Assembly: GCF_025465275.1 (NCBI RefSeq)
Contig: NZ_JAODNK010000004.1
Span: forward strand, 1-49,396
Direction: 5' to 3'
DNA: 49,396 bases
Source: Nocardia sp.
Lineage (GTDB): Bacteria; Actinomycetota; Actinomycetes; Mycobacteriales; Mycobacteriaceae
Both the position numbers and the translations under genes were made by a program. Positions 1 to 7,227 of the stretch are shown here, in pieces. The first letter of the stretch is position 1. Each line of letters begins with the position of its first letter. The notes beneath the pieces are model-generated. The model was not told the DNA's origin. It saw only the letters and a list, made by a program, of their open reading frames with translations, and made no database searches.

Positions 1-2
1 AC

Positions 3-302
3 ACGGACGTCGTCGTCAAGGTGGCGCCGCCCAATGACGCCGAGATCGCCAAGCTTTCGAGCGGGCAGACACTGATCGGCTTCCTCGCACCGCGCAATGC
101 CGACACCAAGATCGGCGCGCTGAAGGAGGCCGGGGTTCAAGCACGTGGATCAGGCCAAGTCGGTCATCGTGCTCAAGCGCTCGATGAACTCCGGCTTCGC
201 CGGTATCGACAACCCGCTGTTCTACGCCGACACCACCTCCATGCTGTTCGGTGATGCCAAGAAGTCCGTCAGTGCGGTCACCGAGGAACTGAAACGCTCT
301 AG
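3..302 (+). pseudogene. pntAB: Remnant of pntA-pntB (NAD(P) transhydrogenase), internally deleted
   Basis: The frame starting at base 3 reads as the early part of the transhydrogenase alpha subunit (VVVKVAPPNDAEIAKL, then GFLAPRNADTKIGALKEAGV). At about 134-144 the similarity jumps, in another frame, to the extreme C-terminus of the beta subunit (KSVIVLKRSMNSGFAGIDNP, then LFYADTTSMLFGDAKKSV). Everything between, well over a thousand residues in an intact pntAB pair, is missing. The junction GTTCAAGCA can be read in either frame (VQA in PntA, FK-H in PntB), which fits deletion through microhomology. A second lesion lies at about 294: adding one G restores the expected ending EELKAL-stop (stop at 300-302); without it the frame runs on. 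Transhydrogenase moves hydride between NADH and NADP+ using the proton gradient; this remnant cannot. The left end lies outside the window. Confidence 0.85.
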
Positions 303-372
303 GCACACCTCCATCACCCAACCTGCCCGCTGCCCGAATCGGTCAGCGGGCCGAATTGTCTCTAGGGCAATG

Positions 373-414
373 TCAATAGCACAGCAAGAAGGTTCAATAG
401 AACAGCAAGAAGGC
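373..414. repeat. Tandem 21-bp direct repeat (2 copies)
   Basis: Two adjacent 21-bp units (373-393 and 394-414) begin TCAATAG and carry the core ACAGCAAGAAGG. They differ at the eighth base (c or a) and the last base. The second unit runs into the hairpin at 412-443. Function unknown; it may be a small slippage duplication. Confidence 0.85.
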
Positions 415-443
415 GGGCCCTGGGTTGTCACCCAAGACCCGCC
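412..443. terminator. Strong hairpin between pntAB remnant and SDR gene
   Basis: GGCGGG (412-417) pairs with CCCGCC (438-443), and inside it TGGGT (421-425) pairs with ACCCA (430-434) around a TGTC loop; a 3x3 internal bulge separates the two stems. It lies downstream of both the rightward pntAB remnant and the leftward SDR gene, so it could end both. No U-tract is obvious, as is common in actinobacteria. Confidence 0.7.
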
Positions 444-464
444 CGGTGGTGCAGCGAGTGTCGA

Positions 465-1364
465 TCAGACGCCTCGCTGCGCCTTACTTACGGCGCTAGC
501 GGCTTTGCTCCGCTCGCGCGCATCCGCCCAATCCTTCGGCGACATTGACGTCAGACCGGCGAAAGTTCCAGGGCCCGCCAGCATTTGACCGCCGTCCATG
601 GCGATCGTCTGTCCGGTCAGGTAGTCACACGCATCCGACAATAGGAACGCGGTGAGGTTCGACAGCTCCTCGATCGTGCCCATCCGCCCCATCGGGATCT
701 GGTCGGCCTGGGTTGCGCCGACAGAGCTCTTCTCACTGGGGTTCAACATCTCCCAGGCGTAATCTGTCGGAATAGGTCCGGAGGCAATGGCATTCAACCT
801 GATGCCGTATCGCGCCCATTCCACCGCCAGCGACATGGTCATTGCGTGCACCGCCGCCTTCGCCATCGCCGACGGCACAACGAACGCCGATCCGGTCCAC
901 ACCCAGGTGGTGAGGGTGGACAGCACCACGCCCCGCGTGCCGCCCTCGATCCATCGGCGACCGGCCGCATGCGTTGTATTGAACGAACCACCCATAACGG
1001 TGCCCGTCACGGCCTCGAAAGCCCTATGGCTCAATGATTCCGTCGGAGCGATGAAATTGGCAGCGGCGTTGTTCACCACACCGGTCAACGGACCGTGACC
1101 GGACCAGATCTCCCCTATCGCAGTGTCGACGAGGTCGGCCTGACGGACGTCCACTGCCTGCCAGTGCACTGAGCCGGGGCGAGACCTCGACGCCTCGAGC
1201 GCAGCATCCTCGAGCACTGCGGGCCGTCGGCCCCACAGATGCACCTCGGCGCCGAGTTCCACCAAATGACCAGCCAAGCCGCGGCCCAAACCGGGACCAC
1301 CACCGGTGATCAGGATCCGTTTGCCCGCCAGAGCATCCGAGGAAAATGGGGAGGTAGCCATCAT
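465..1364 (-). CDS. SDR oxidoreductase, 2,4-dienoyl-CoA reductase-like
   Basis: A 299-residue Rossmann-fold SDR with cofactor motif TGGGPGLG (residues 20-27) and NNAA (98-101). The usual YxxxK active site is absent: the segment GSAFVVPSAMAKAAV has Ser165-x3-Lys169. The surrounding sequence (FVVPSAMAKA, EWARYGIRLN, SGPIPT, GRMGTIEELSNL) resembles 2,4-dienoyl-CoA reductases such as human DECR1, where Ser-x3-Lys replaces YxxxK. The Tyr that DECR1 uses further upstream appears to be Trp here. It would reduce unsaturated acyl-CoAs with NADPH in the cytoplasm. The start codon overlaps the upstream badI-like stop (TGATG), so the two genes are translationally coupled; a second ATG follows immediately. 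Substrate unknown. Confidence 0.85.
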   Translation of the reverse strand: MMATSPFSSDALAGKRILITGGGPGLGRGLAGHLVELGAEVHLWGRRPAVLEDAALEASRSRPGSVHWQAVDVRQADLVDTAIGEIWSGHGPLTGVVNNAAANFIAPTESLSHRAFEAVTGTVMGGSFNTTHAAGRRWIEGGTRGVVLSTLTTWVWTGSAFVVPSAMAKAAVHAMTMSLAVEWARYGIRLNAIASGPIPTDYAWEMLNPSEKSSVGATQADQIPMGRMGTIEELSNLTAFLLSDACDYLTGQTIAMDGGQMLAGPGTFAGLTSMSPKDWADARERSKAASAVSKAQRGV

Positions 1365-2158
1365 CAATTGCCCCGGTACGCCGAGAAATCGGGCTTGCGC
1401 TTCTCGTTGAAGGCGGTGATCCCCTCCTTGGCCTCCGCCGAGTCGCCGAACATCTTCAGGCTCGAGTAGGCCATCTGACCGATCGCCGCGAAGTGCTCGG
1501 AGTCGGTATTGAACGACTGCTTGAGCACCTTGAGCGCGGTCGGCGACAGTTGCAGGATCTCGTCTGCCCAGGCGCGCGCCTCGGCGCGCAACTGATCGGC
1601 GGCCACGACCTTGTTGACCAGACCCCAAGCCTCGGCCTGCTGGGCGCTGTACCTGCGGCACAGGAACCAGATCTCCCGCGCGCGCTTCTCGCCGATGACC
1701 CGCGCGAGGTATCCGGTACCGAAGCCTGCATCGAACGAGCCGACACGCGGACCGTTCTGCCCGAAGATCGAGGTGTCCGAGGCGATCGACAGATCGCAGA
1801 GCAGGTGCAGCACATGGCCACCGCCGATCGCGAAGCCGTTCACCGCGGCGATGACCGGCTTGGGTACATCGCGAATCACCCGGTGCAGCGCGTCGACCTC
1901 GAACAAGCCGCTGTCGGACGGACCGTAGTCGCCGGTCTCCATGCGCTGCTTCTGGTCACCGCCGGTGCAGAATGCCTTCTCCCCGGAGCCGGTGAGGACG
2001 ATGACGCCGACCTCGTCGCTCGCCCATGCCTTTTTGAAGCTCTTGACCAACTCGTCCACTGTGCGGGCACGGAACGAGTTGTATCGCTCCTGCCGGTTGA
2101 TGGTGATCCAGGCGAGTCCGTTCTCGACCTCGTATGTCACATCGGTGAAGTCACTCAT
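1364..2158 (-). CDS. badI: Crotonase-family ring-opening hydrolase, BadI-like
   Basis: A 264-residue enoyl-CoA hydratase/isomerase-fold protein. It resembles 2-ketocyclohexanecarboxyl-CoA hydrolase (BadI) more than generic hydratases: AFCTGGDQ, VIRDVPKPVIAAVNGFAIGG, ARVIGEKRAREIWFLCRRYS and a C-terminus NEKRKPDF. The related MenB (1,4-dihydroxy-2-naphthoyl-CoA synthase) is the main alternative; SFDAGFGTGYLAR fits both, but this context has no menaquinone genes. BadI opens a beta-keto cycloalkane-CoA ring by a retro-Dieckmann reaction. The start is ATG 2158-2156, with an AAGGAAGGA ribosome-binding site just upstream; a longer open frame to 2389 would cross the divergent promoter. First gene of a two-gene operon with the SDR. 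Confidence 0.8.
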   Translation of the reverse strand: MSDFTDVTYEVENGLAWITINRQERYNSFRARTVDELVKSFKKAWASDEVGVIVLTGSGEKAFCTGGDQKQRMETGDYGPSDSGLFEVDALHRVIRDVPKPVIAAVNGFAIGGGHVLHLLCDLSIASDTSIFGQNGPRVGSFDAGFGTGYLARVIGEKRAREIWFLCRRYSAQQAEAWGLVNKVVAADQLRAEARAWADEILQLSPTALKVLKQSFNTDSEHFAAIGQMAYSSLKMFGDSAEAKEGITAFNEKRKPDFSAYRGN

Positions 2159-2265
2159 TGACGGTACTGATCCTTCCTTGGGCAAGCACTCCAGCGATCC
2201 TCGTTGACCGCGAGCAGTAACCTCGAGCCGGTTTGGTCCGACCGTATGACAAATGTAGGTCAGTG

Positions 2266-2385
2266 AACGATCGTTTTCAAGAGTGCAGCGCAGATCGAAT
2301 CGTCCCGCGAACATCCGTTGTAGCAGCAGGTTGAACCGCGCATCTGGAGCGATTCCGCCACTGGGCGGGACGATAACGATCGTTA
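2266..2385. promoter_or_regulatory. Paired palindromic operators, badI-SDR / TetR divergon
   Basis: AACGATCGTT occurs twice in the 248-bp divergent region: at 2266-2275, and inside the 12-bp perfect palindrome TAACGATCGTTA at 2374-2385. The centres are 109 bp apart. One site lies about 110 bp before badI, the other 22 bp before the TetR start, as expected for autoregulation plus control of the operon. Binding by the adjacent TetR is inferred. Confidence 0.65.
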
Positions 2386-2406
2386 ACACGATGCTAGATT
2401 CTTCCA

Positions 2407-2961
2407 GTGGAAAGAGATCAGAGAATTCTCGAGGCAGCAGCCGAACTCTTCTACGAAAAAGGGTTCCACGGCACCAGCGTCGACCAACTCGGCGCTCGGG
2501 CAGGCCTCAGCGGGCCCGCCATCTACCGCCATTTCGCCGGGAAGGACGAGATCCTGGCCACGCTGTTCGACGAAGCCATGGACGAGTTGATCCGCGCAAC
2601 CGAGGTCCGTGACGACGATCCGGATCAAGACTTCCAACGGCTGGTCCGGCATCATGTCGAGTTCGCGATCCGGAATCGCCACCTCGTCAACGTGACACAG
2701 CGCGAGGACCGTTCACTGGCCGATCCGTGGCGGCGGCGGGTGAACCGGCGTCGCCTCCGATACGTCGAAAGCTGGGAAGAGACCCTCCGGCGCTGCCTGC
2801 CGCAGGCGCAACCCTGGGAGATCTCCGTGGCCACGCAGACGTGCCTCGGGATGATCTTCTCCATCGCCTACTGGCCGGCCAAGACGAGCCGAACACCCGA
2901 GCTCGCCGATGCGATGGTTCGAAGTGCCTCCGACGTAGTCGACTCCTATCGGCGGCACTGA
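2407..2961 (+). CDS. TetR-family transcriptional regulator
   Basis: 184 residues with an N-terminal helix-turn-helix (RILEAAAELFYEKGFHGTSV, then GPAIYRHFAGKDEIL) and an all-helical ligand domain. The GTG start at 2407 has no convincing ribosome-binding site and may be leaderless. It diverges from badI-SDR and probably represses that pair and itself, releasing on an acyl-CoA or alicyclic ligand (inferred). Its stop lies 15 bp from the convergent WS/DGAT stop. Confidence 0.9.
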   Translation: MERDQRILEAAAELFYEKGFHGTSVDQLGARAGLSGPAIYRHFAGKDEILATLFDEAMDELIRATEVRDDDPDQDFQRLVRHHVEFAIRNRHLVNVTQREDRSLADPWRRRVNRRRLRYVESWEETLRRCLPQAQPWEISVATQTCLGMIFSIAYWPAKTSRTPELADAMVRSASDVVDSYRRH

Positions 2962-2976
2962 CAGCAACGCCCGGTA

Positions 2977-4383
2977 CTACTCAGCCAAGTCCAGTACTTC
3001 GTCGAATCCGGCACGAAGGCAAGCCCCGAACGCGGGCACGTCCGTGATCGCATCGGGATCGAGATTCACTCCGACACAACAGGTTCCCTCGTAAGACACC
3101 ACGGTAACCATGGCTGCCACCCCGGGCCGCGGCCCGATCGGATAAATATGGGAAACCCTGGCACCGGCAACATAGAGCGTCCTGCCGATCCCACCCAGAT
3201 TGGAGGCCTGTAGGTCTGATCCACCCGTCATTTCACTACTGAGTTCGGTCAGCACCATTCCCGGCAGTCGGCTCAGCACCGGAGCGAGCAGGTCGAGAAA
3301 TCCGATCGCGGGCTCGGCGCGCGCTTGTGTGATGACCTCGCGGATCATCGCGATGCGTGCGCGCGGATCGGGTTCACCAACAGGACCGGCGAACCGGGCG
3401 CCAGCAAACTTATTGCCCCCCAGGGGATCACGATCAGTCCGCAAGCTGATGGGAATCGCCATCGGAATATGCTCGACAAAGGCGCCCGCGTGTTCGTGAT
3501 AGCGGCGGAACGTGCCGAGAAGCGCAGCCAGGAACGCGTCGTTGACCGATCCCCCGGCGGCCTTGCCCGCCGCCCGGAGCGTGTCCAGTGGCACGTTGTG
3601 TGTCAGGAGCCGATAGCTGGTTCCGCCATCGCGCAGCACCGGTGAGCGCTGCGCGGGCGGCGGCGTCAGGACACGAAACAACGAGGTCCCGAAACGAACA
3701 GCACCGGTGGCGACGCCGATCGGATCGGCCATGGACCGGCCGATAACATCGGCTGAAAGTCGCACCAGATCTGCTGGGGCAGCGGCGATTTGGGCGACCA
3801 ACCGATTGACGAGCAAGCCCGCTGATGTCTCGACACGGCGCGGCGCAGGATCCGGCTCACCGTCGAATTCCCTGGGATCGGCACTGTGTCCATGCGTGAG
3901 ATCCAGCAGCTGCAGCATTCCGAGACCGTCACACAGGCTGTGGTGCAGCTTGAGCAGATAGGCCGCCCGGCCATCGGCCAGACCGCCGATAAGCAGTGCC
4001 TCCCAAGGTGGCCGGTTCGGATCCAGCGGCCGCCCGGCGAACGCGGCAGCGAGTCCGTACACCTCCTCGAGCGATCCCCCGCGTGGTGCGTGGACATGCT
4101 GCAGATGACAATCCAGGTCGAAATCCAGGTCAGGTGACCATGCGGGTGAGACCAGCGGCATCAAAGGCTCCACGATCCGCTCCCGCAGGCGCGGAATGCG
4201 CTGGGTCAGCCGTTTGTGCGCGAGAACCATTCGCTCCCAGTCTGGTTCGGAATCGAGCAATTCTACGACGACACCGGTCGACCGGGTGCGATGGTCACCT
4301 TCGGCCCGCCACATGAGCGCCTCCCAGGCACTCAAGTCCGGTGGTCCGCCCCACGATGAGAGGGCATCGTGCATAGTCGGCAT
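2977..4383 (-). CDS. Wax ester synthase / diacylglycerol acyltransferase (WS/DGAT)
   Basis: 468 residues, the usual length for bacterial WS/DGAT. The catalytic HHxxxDG motif is intact (HHSLCDG, His147-His148, Asp152-Gly153), preceded by PPWE at about 125 and followed by VNDAFLAAL, the conserved ND motif. The enzyme transfers an acyl group from acyl-CoA to diacylglycerol or a fatty alcohol, giving storage triacylglycerol or wax ester at the membrane-lipid droplet surface. It is encoded downstream of gpsA on the same strand with a 172-bp gap, and plsC/plsB lie just beyond, so the block supplies glycerol-3-phosphate, phosphatidate and the last acylation. The start may be ATG 4383 or the ATG three codons later. 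Confidence 0.93.
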   Translation of the reverse strand: MPTMHDALSSWGGPPDLSAWEALMWRAEGDHRTRSTGVVVELLDSEPDWERMVLAHKRLTQRIPRLRERIVEPLMPLVSPAWSPDLDFDLDCHLQHVHAPRGGSLEEVYGLAAAFAGRPLDPNRPPWEALLIGGLADGRAAYLLKLHHSLCDGLGMLQLLDLTHGHSADPREFDGEPDPAPRRVETSAGLLVNRLVAQIAAAPADLVRLSADVIGRSMADPIGVATGAVRFGTSLFRVLTPPPAQRSPVLRDGGTSYRLLTHNVPLDTLRAAGKAAGGSVNDAFLAALLGTFRRYHEHAGAFVEHIPMAIPISLRTDRDPLGGNKFAGARFAGPVGEPDPRARIAMIREVITQARAEPAIGFLDLLAPVLSRLPGMVLTELSSEMTGGSDLQASNLGGIGRTLYVAGARVSHIYPIGPRPGVAAMVTVVSYEGTCCVGVNLDPDAITDVPAFGACLRAGFDEVLDLAE

Positions 4384-4555
4384 AGAATCATCCGTTCGTT
4401 TGGTCGCATCTGCATTGTCAGTTCCGAGATCGTCGATATCGCGCCCCGGGGCGGCCTCGATCCCGAGCAGCCGACGGGCGGTAGCGCCGAAGTGTAGAAG
4501 GCGGTCTCGGCGAGATTGTTTTTCTTGTCGCCTTGTGCGGCAACGTATTCCGTGA

Positions 4556-5572
4556 TCACCAACCGGTCCCGTGCATCTCGTGCCCGGGCGCGGTCTGCAG
4601 CAGCCCCCGGTAGGCTGCCGCGGCCGTCGCGCCGTGGTTGATCACCTGGTCGACCTCGACCGCGATCGGCATCTCGATGCCTTCCTTCTCGGCCATCCGC
4701 CGCACGACAGCCGCGGCCCGGACACCTTCGGCAACCTGGGACATGGTGGCAAGCACCTGGTCAATCGTCAGACCGCGACCGAGCGCCTCACCCACCTGGC
4801 GATTGCGACTGTGCGGGCTTATGCAGGTGACGATGAGATCGCCATTTCCTGCCAGTCCGCCGAAGGTCATAGGATCACCACCGAGCGCTTCGCCCAGCCT
4901 GCTCATCTCGCGCAGCGCACGCGTGATCACCATTGCCTTCGTATTGGCGCCCGCGCCCGCGCCGTCTCCCATGCCTGCGGCGATGGCGAAGACATTCTTC
5001 AATGCGCCGCAAAGCTCCACGCCCACAACATCGGTACTCGAGTAGACGCGGTACCTCGACGTGCCGAAAAGCTCGGCGAGTTGCGCGGCGGCTGTCGAGT
5101 CAGGCATCGCGATGGTGGCCGCCGCCGCATACCCCGCGAGGATTTCCCGGGCGATATTGGGACCGGCGAGCACGCCTGCCGGATGCCCAGGCAGCAGTTC
5201 ACCGACGATTTCCGTCATCCGCAGATCGGTATCCTGCTCGAGCCCCTTGACCAAGCTGACAATCGGAACCCAAGGTCGAACAAACGGTGCGGCCGACTCG
5301 AGCGCCTGCCGGAATCCGTGGGAGGGAACCCCGACCACGATCACATCCGCCTCGGCGACCGCCTCTTCGAGCAAGGTCGTCGATCTCAGATTATGTGGCA
5401 GTGCAAGGTCTCCCACGTATCGACTGTTTCGAGATCGAGTGTTGACGTCGACACACACCTCGGCCGAACGCGCCCACAGCACCGTCGGCGCGCTGCGGGC
5501 AAGGATTGCAGCCACGGCCGTTCCCCACGAACCTGCCCCGAGGACCGCCACCCGCGGCTGCCTGCGTCTCAT
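4556..5572 (-). CDS. gpsA: Glycerol-3-phosphate dehydrogenase [NAD(P)+]
   Basis: 338 residues from ATG 5572 (MRRRQPRVAVLGAGSWGTAV), matching the usual GpsA length. It has the N-terminal dinucleotide motif GAGSWG, LVKGLE, GPNIA, the conserved ELCGALKNVFAIAAGMGDG (Lys and Asn of the active site) and AGNGDLIVTC. It reduces dihydroxyacetone phosphate to sn-glycerol-3-phosphate, the backbone for PlsB. A longer reading from TTG 5608 adds 12 unconvincing residues. It diverges from plsC across about 160 bp. This may be a lipid-specialised second copy rather than the housekeeping gpsA; that cannot be settled from this window. Confidence 0.93.
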   Translation of the reverse strand: MRRRQPRVAVLGAGSWGTAVAAILARSAPTVLWARSAEVCVDVNTRSRNSRYVGDLALPHNLRSTTLLEEAVAEADVIVVGVPSHGFRQALESAAPFVRPWVPIVSLVKGLEQDTDLRMTEIVGELLPGHPAGVLAGPNIAREILAGYAAAATIAMPDSTAAAQLAELFGTSRYRVYSSTDVVGVELCGALKNVFAIAAGMGDGAGAGANTKAMVITRALREMSRLGEALGGDPMTFGGLAGNGDLIVTCISPHSRNRQVGEALGRGLTIDQVLATMSQVAEGVRAAAVVRRMAEKEGIEMPIAVEVDQVINHGATAAAAYRGLLQTAPGHEMHGTGW

Positions 5573-5665
5573 CGCAACGCCCCGATTACCCGATGCATGG
5601 CTGAACAATACCGCAATCGGTTGGACGTCAAATAGTAGGAAGGCAAAGTATTTTCGTGATACCGT

Positions 5666-5680
5666 TCACGCATAACGTGA
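5666..5680. promoter_or_regulatory. Inverted repeat in gpsA-plsC divergent promoter region
   Basis: TCACG-N5-CGTGA, with perfect 5-bp arms, sits 53 bp upstream of the plsC ATG and about 95 bp upstream of gpsA. It is well placed for a regulator of both directions. No regulator is encoded next to it. Confidence 0.4.
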
Positions 5681-5732
5681 CCCCCATCGGCGCGGGCTCA
5701 ACCAATTCCCTTGGCAGACAAGGAGTCACGGC

Positions 5733-7226
5733 ATGAATTCAGTCGATGATGTGGTCGCGAGCATCAAATCCGGTCCATCCGGTCCCGCTGTTGCGGCGAT
5801 CTTCGACTTCGACGGGACGCTGATTGAGGGCTATTCGGCCACTGCACTTTACGGCCATCGTGCCCGAAATTTCCAGATCGGACCCGATGAGCTGGTCCGG
5901 ACAGTGATTGCGGGGCTGCGGGGCACACCGGACGAAGCCGGCTTCACCGACCTGATGGAGCGCGGCATTCGCGGGTGGGCCGGGCGAACCGAGGACGATC
6001 TACTCGAGCTCGGCGAGCAGCTCTTCGCCGGTGAGATCGGCGGTGCACTCTTCCACGACGCCTGGCGTCTGGTCCGCGCCCACCAGAATCGCGGACACAC
6101 CGTTGTCATCGCTTCGTCGGCCACTCGCCTCCAAGTCGCGCCGATGGCAAGGGAATTGGGCATCGAGCACATCCTCTGCACGGAGTTGGAGAGCGCGGGG
6201 GGCATCATCACCGGCCGGATCGCCGGTCGCCCGCTCTGGGGTGGCGGGAAAGCCGCGGCGCTACGCGCGTTCACGGATCAGCACGGCATCGCGCTCGATG
6301 CCTGCTATGGCTATGCCAACGGAAACGAGGACATCCCGCTTCTGTCGAACGTCGGGCACCCCCATACCGTCAACCCACAGCCGAGTTTGGCTCGGCATGC
6401 GGACGAGAAGGGTTGGCCACAACTAACTTTCGCGACCGGACCGGGGATCCTCGACCCATTCCCGATCATTCGCACCGCGGCAATGTTCGGCAGCTTGTTC
6501 GCGACGGCCGGAGTCGGCGTGGTTGCCGGAGTGCTGACCTCCAACCGCCGTATCGGCGTCGATCTGGCAACGTCGCTCTTCGGTGACATCGCCGGGTGGT
6601 TGGGCAATATCAACGTCGTGGTGACCGGCGAAGATCGAGTGTGGTCGCAACGACCGGCGGTATTCTTCATCAACCACCAGAGCACACTGATCGACGCCTT
6701 GGTCACCGCCCGAATTCTCCGGCGCGGATACACGGTGGTCGCTAAGTCCGAAGTACGACAGATGCCGGTCATCGGTCAGATGTTCGATCTCGCTGATGTC
6801 GCGTTCTTGGATCGCTCGAGCACTTCAAAGGCCATCTCCGCCTTGCAATCGGCTACCGAAAAATTGCGCTCCGGAGTTTCGATCGCCATGGCGCCGGAAG
6901 GTACTCGATCGATGAGCCCGAAGATCGGCAAGTTCAAGAAGGGTGGATTCCACCTTGCCGTCGATGCCGGGGTGCCGATCGTGCCGATCGTGATTCGCAA
7001 TGCCGGTGAGATCATGTGGCGCAATGCCAATACAGCGCGCGAAGGGATCATCGAAGTCGTTGTCCACGAACCCGTTCCGACGGCCGGATGGACACGCGCC
7101 GATATCGACAGATGGCTACCGCGAATGCGCCAGCTCTATATCGACACCCTCGACGACTGGCCTGGCACGCGGGCTGGAGACGAGTGGTCCAAGGCGATCG
7201 CCGACGCGCCGGGAGTGGGTGACTGA
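5733..7226 (+). CDS. plsC: HAD phosphatase - PlsC acyltransferase fusion
   Basis: 497 residues in two parts. The N-terminal HAD-IB (SerB-like) domain has FDFDGTL (Asp25, Asp27), IASSAT and the late acidic segment GNEDIPLL. A hydrophobic stretch at about 245-275 follows, then a 1-acylglycerol-3-phosphate acyltransferase domain with NHQSTLID and PEGTRS (Glu389). The layout matches mycobacterial PlsC (Rv2483c type). It acylates lysophosphatidate to phosphatidate at the membrane; the HAD part could supply a phosphatase step. Odd: the acyltransferase motif is His315-x5-Asp321, one residue longer than the usual Hx4D. The stop lies one base before the plsB start. An AAGGAG ribosome-binding site precedes ATG 5733. 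Confidence 0.9.
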   Translation: MNSVDDVVASIKSGPSGPAVAAIFDFDGTLIEGYSATALYGHRARNFQIGPDELVRTVIAGLRGTPDEAGFTDLMERGIRGWAGRTEDDLLELGEQLFAGEIGGALFHDAWRLVRAHQNRGHTVVIASSATRLQVAPMARELGIEHILCTELESAGGIITGRIAGRPLWGGGKAAALRAFTDQHGIALDACYGYANGNEDIPLLSNVGHPHTVNPQPSLARHADEKGWPQLTFATGPGILDPFPIIRTAAMFGSLFATAGVGVVAGVLTSNRRIGVDLATSLFGDIAGWLGNINVVVTGEDRVWSQRPAVFFINHQSTLIDALVTARILRRGYTVVAKSEVRQMPVIGQMFDLADVAFLDRSSTSKAISALQSATEKLRSGVSIAMAPEGTRSMSPKIGKFKKGGFHLAVDAGVPIVPIVIRNAGEIMWRNANTAREGIIEVVVHEPVPTAGWTRADIDRWLPRMRQLYIDTLDDWPGTRAGDEWSKAIADAPGVGD

Positions 7227-7227
7227 C

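Noticed and set aside
1364..2158. MenB (naphthoyl-CoA synthase) assignment
   Set aside because: MenB and BadI share motifs, but the C-terminal spelling and the SDR partner fit BadI better, and no menaquinone genes are nearby.
4332..4562. 76-codon minus-strand frame between gpsA and WS/DGAT
   Set aside because: It starts with TTG inside gpsA, overlaps the WS/DGAT start, and shows no family features. The 172-bp gap seems to hold only spacer sequence, including the short GC palindrome GCCCCGGGGC at 4443-4452.
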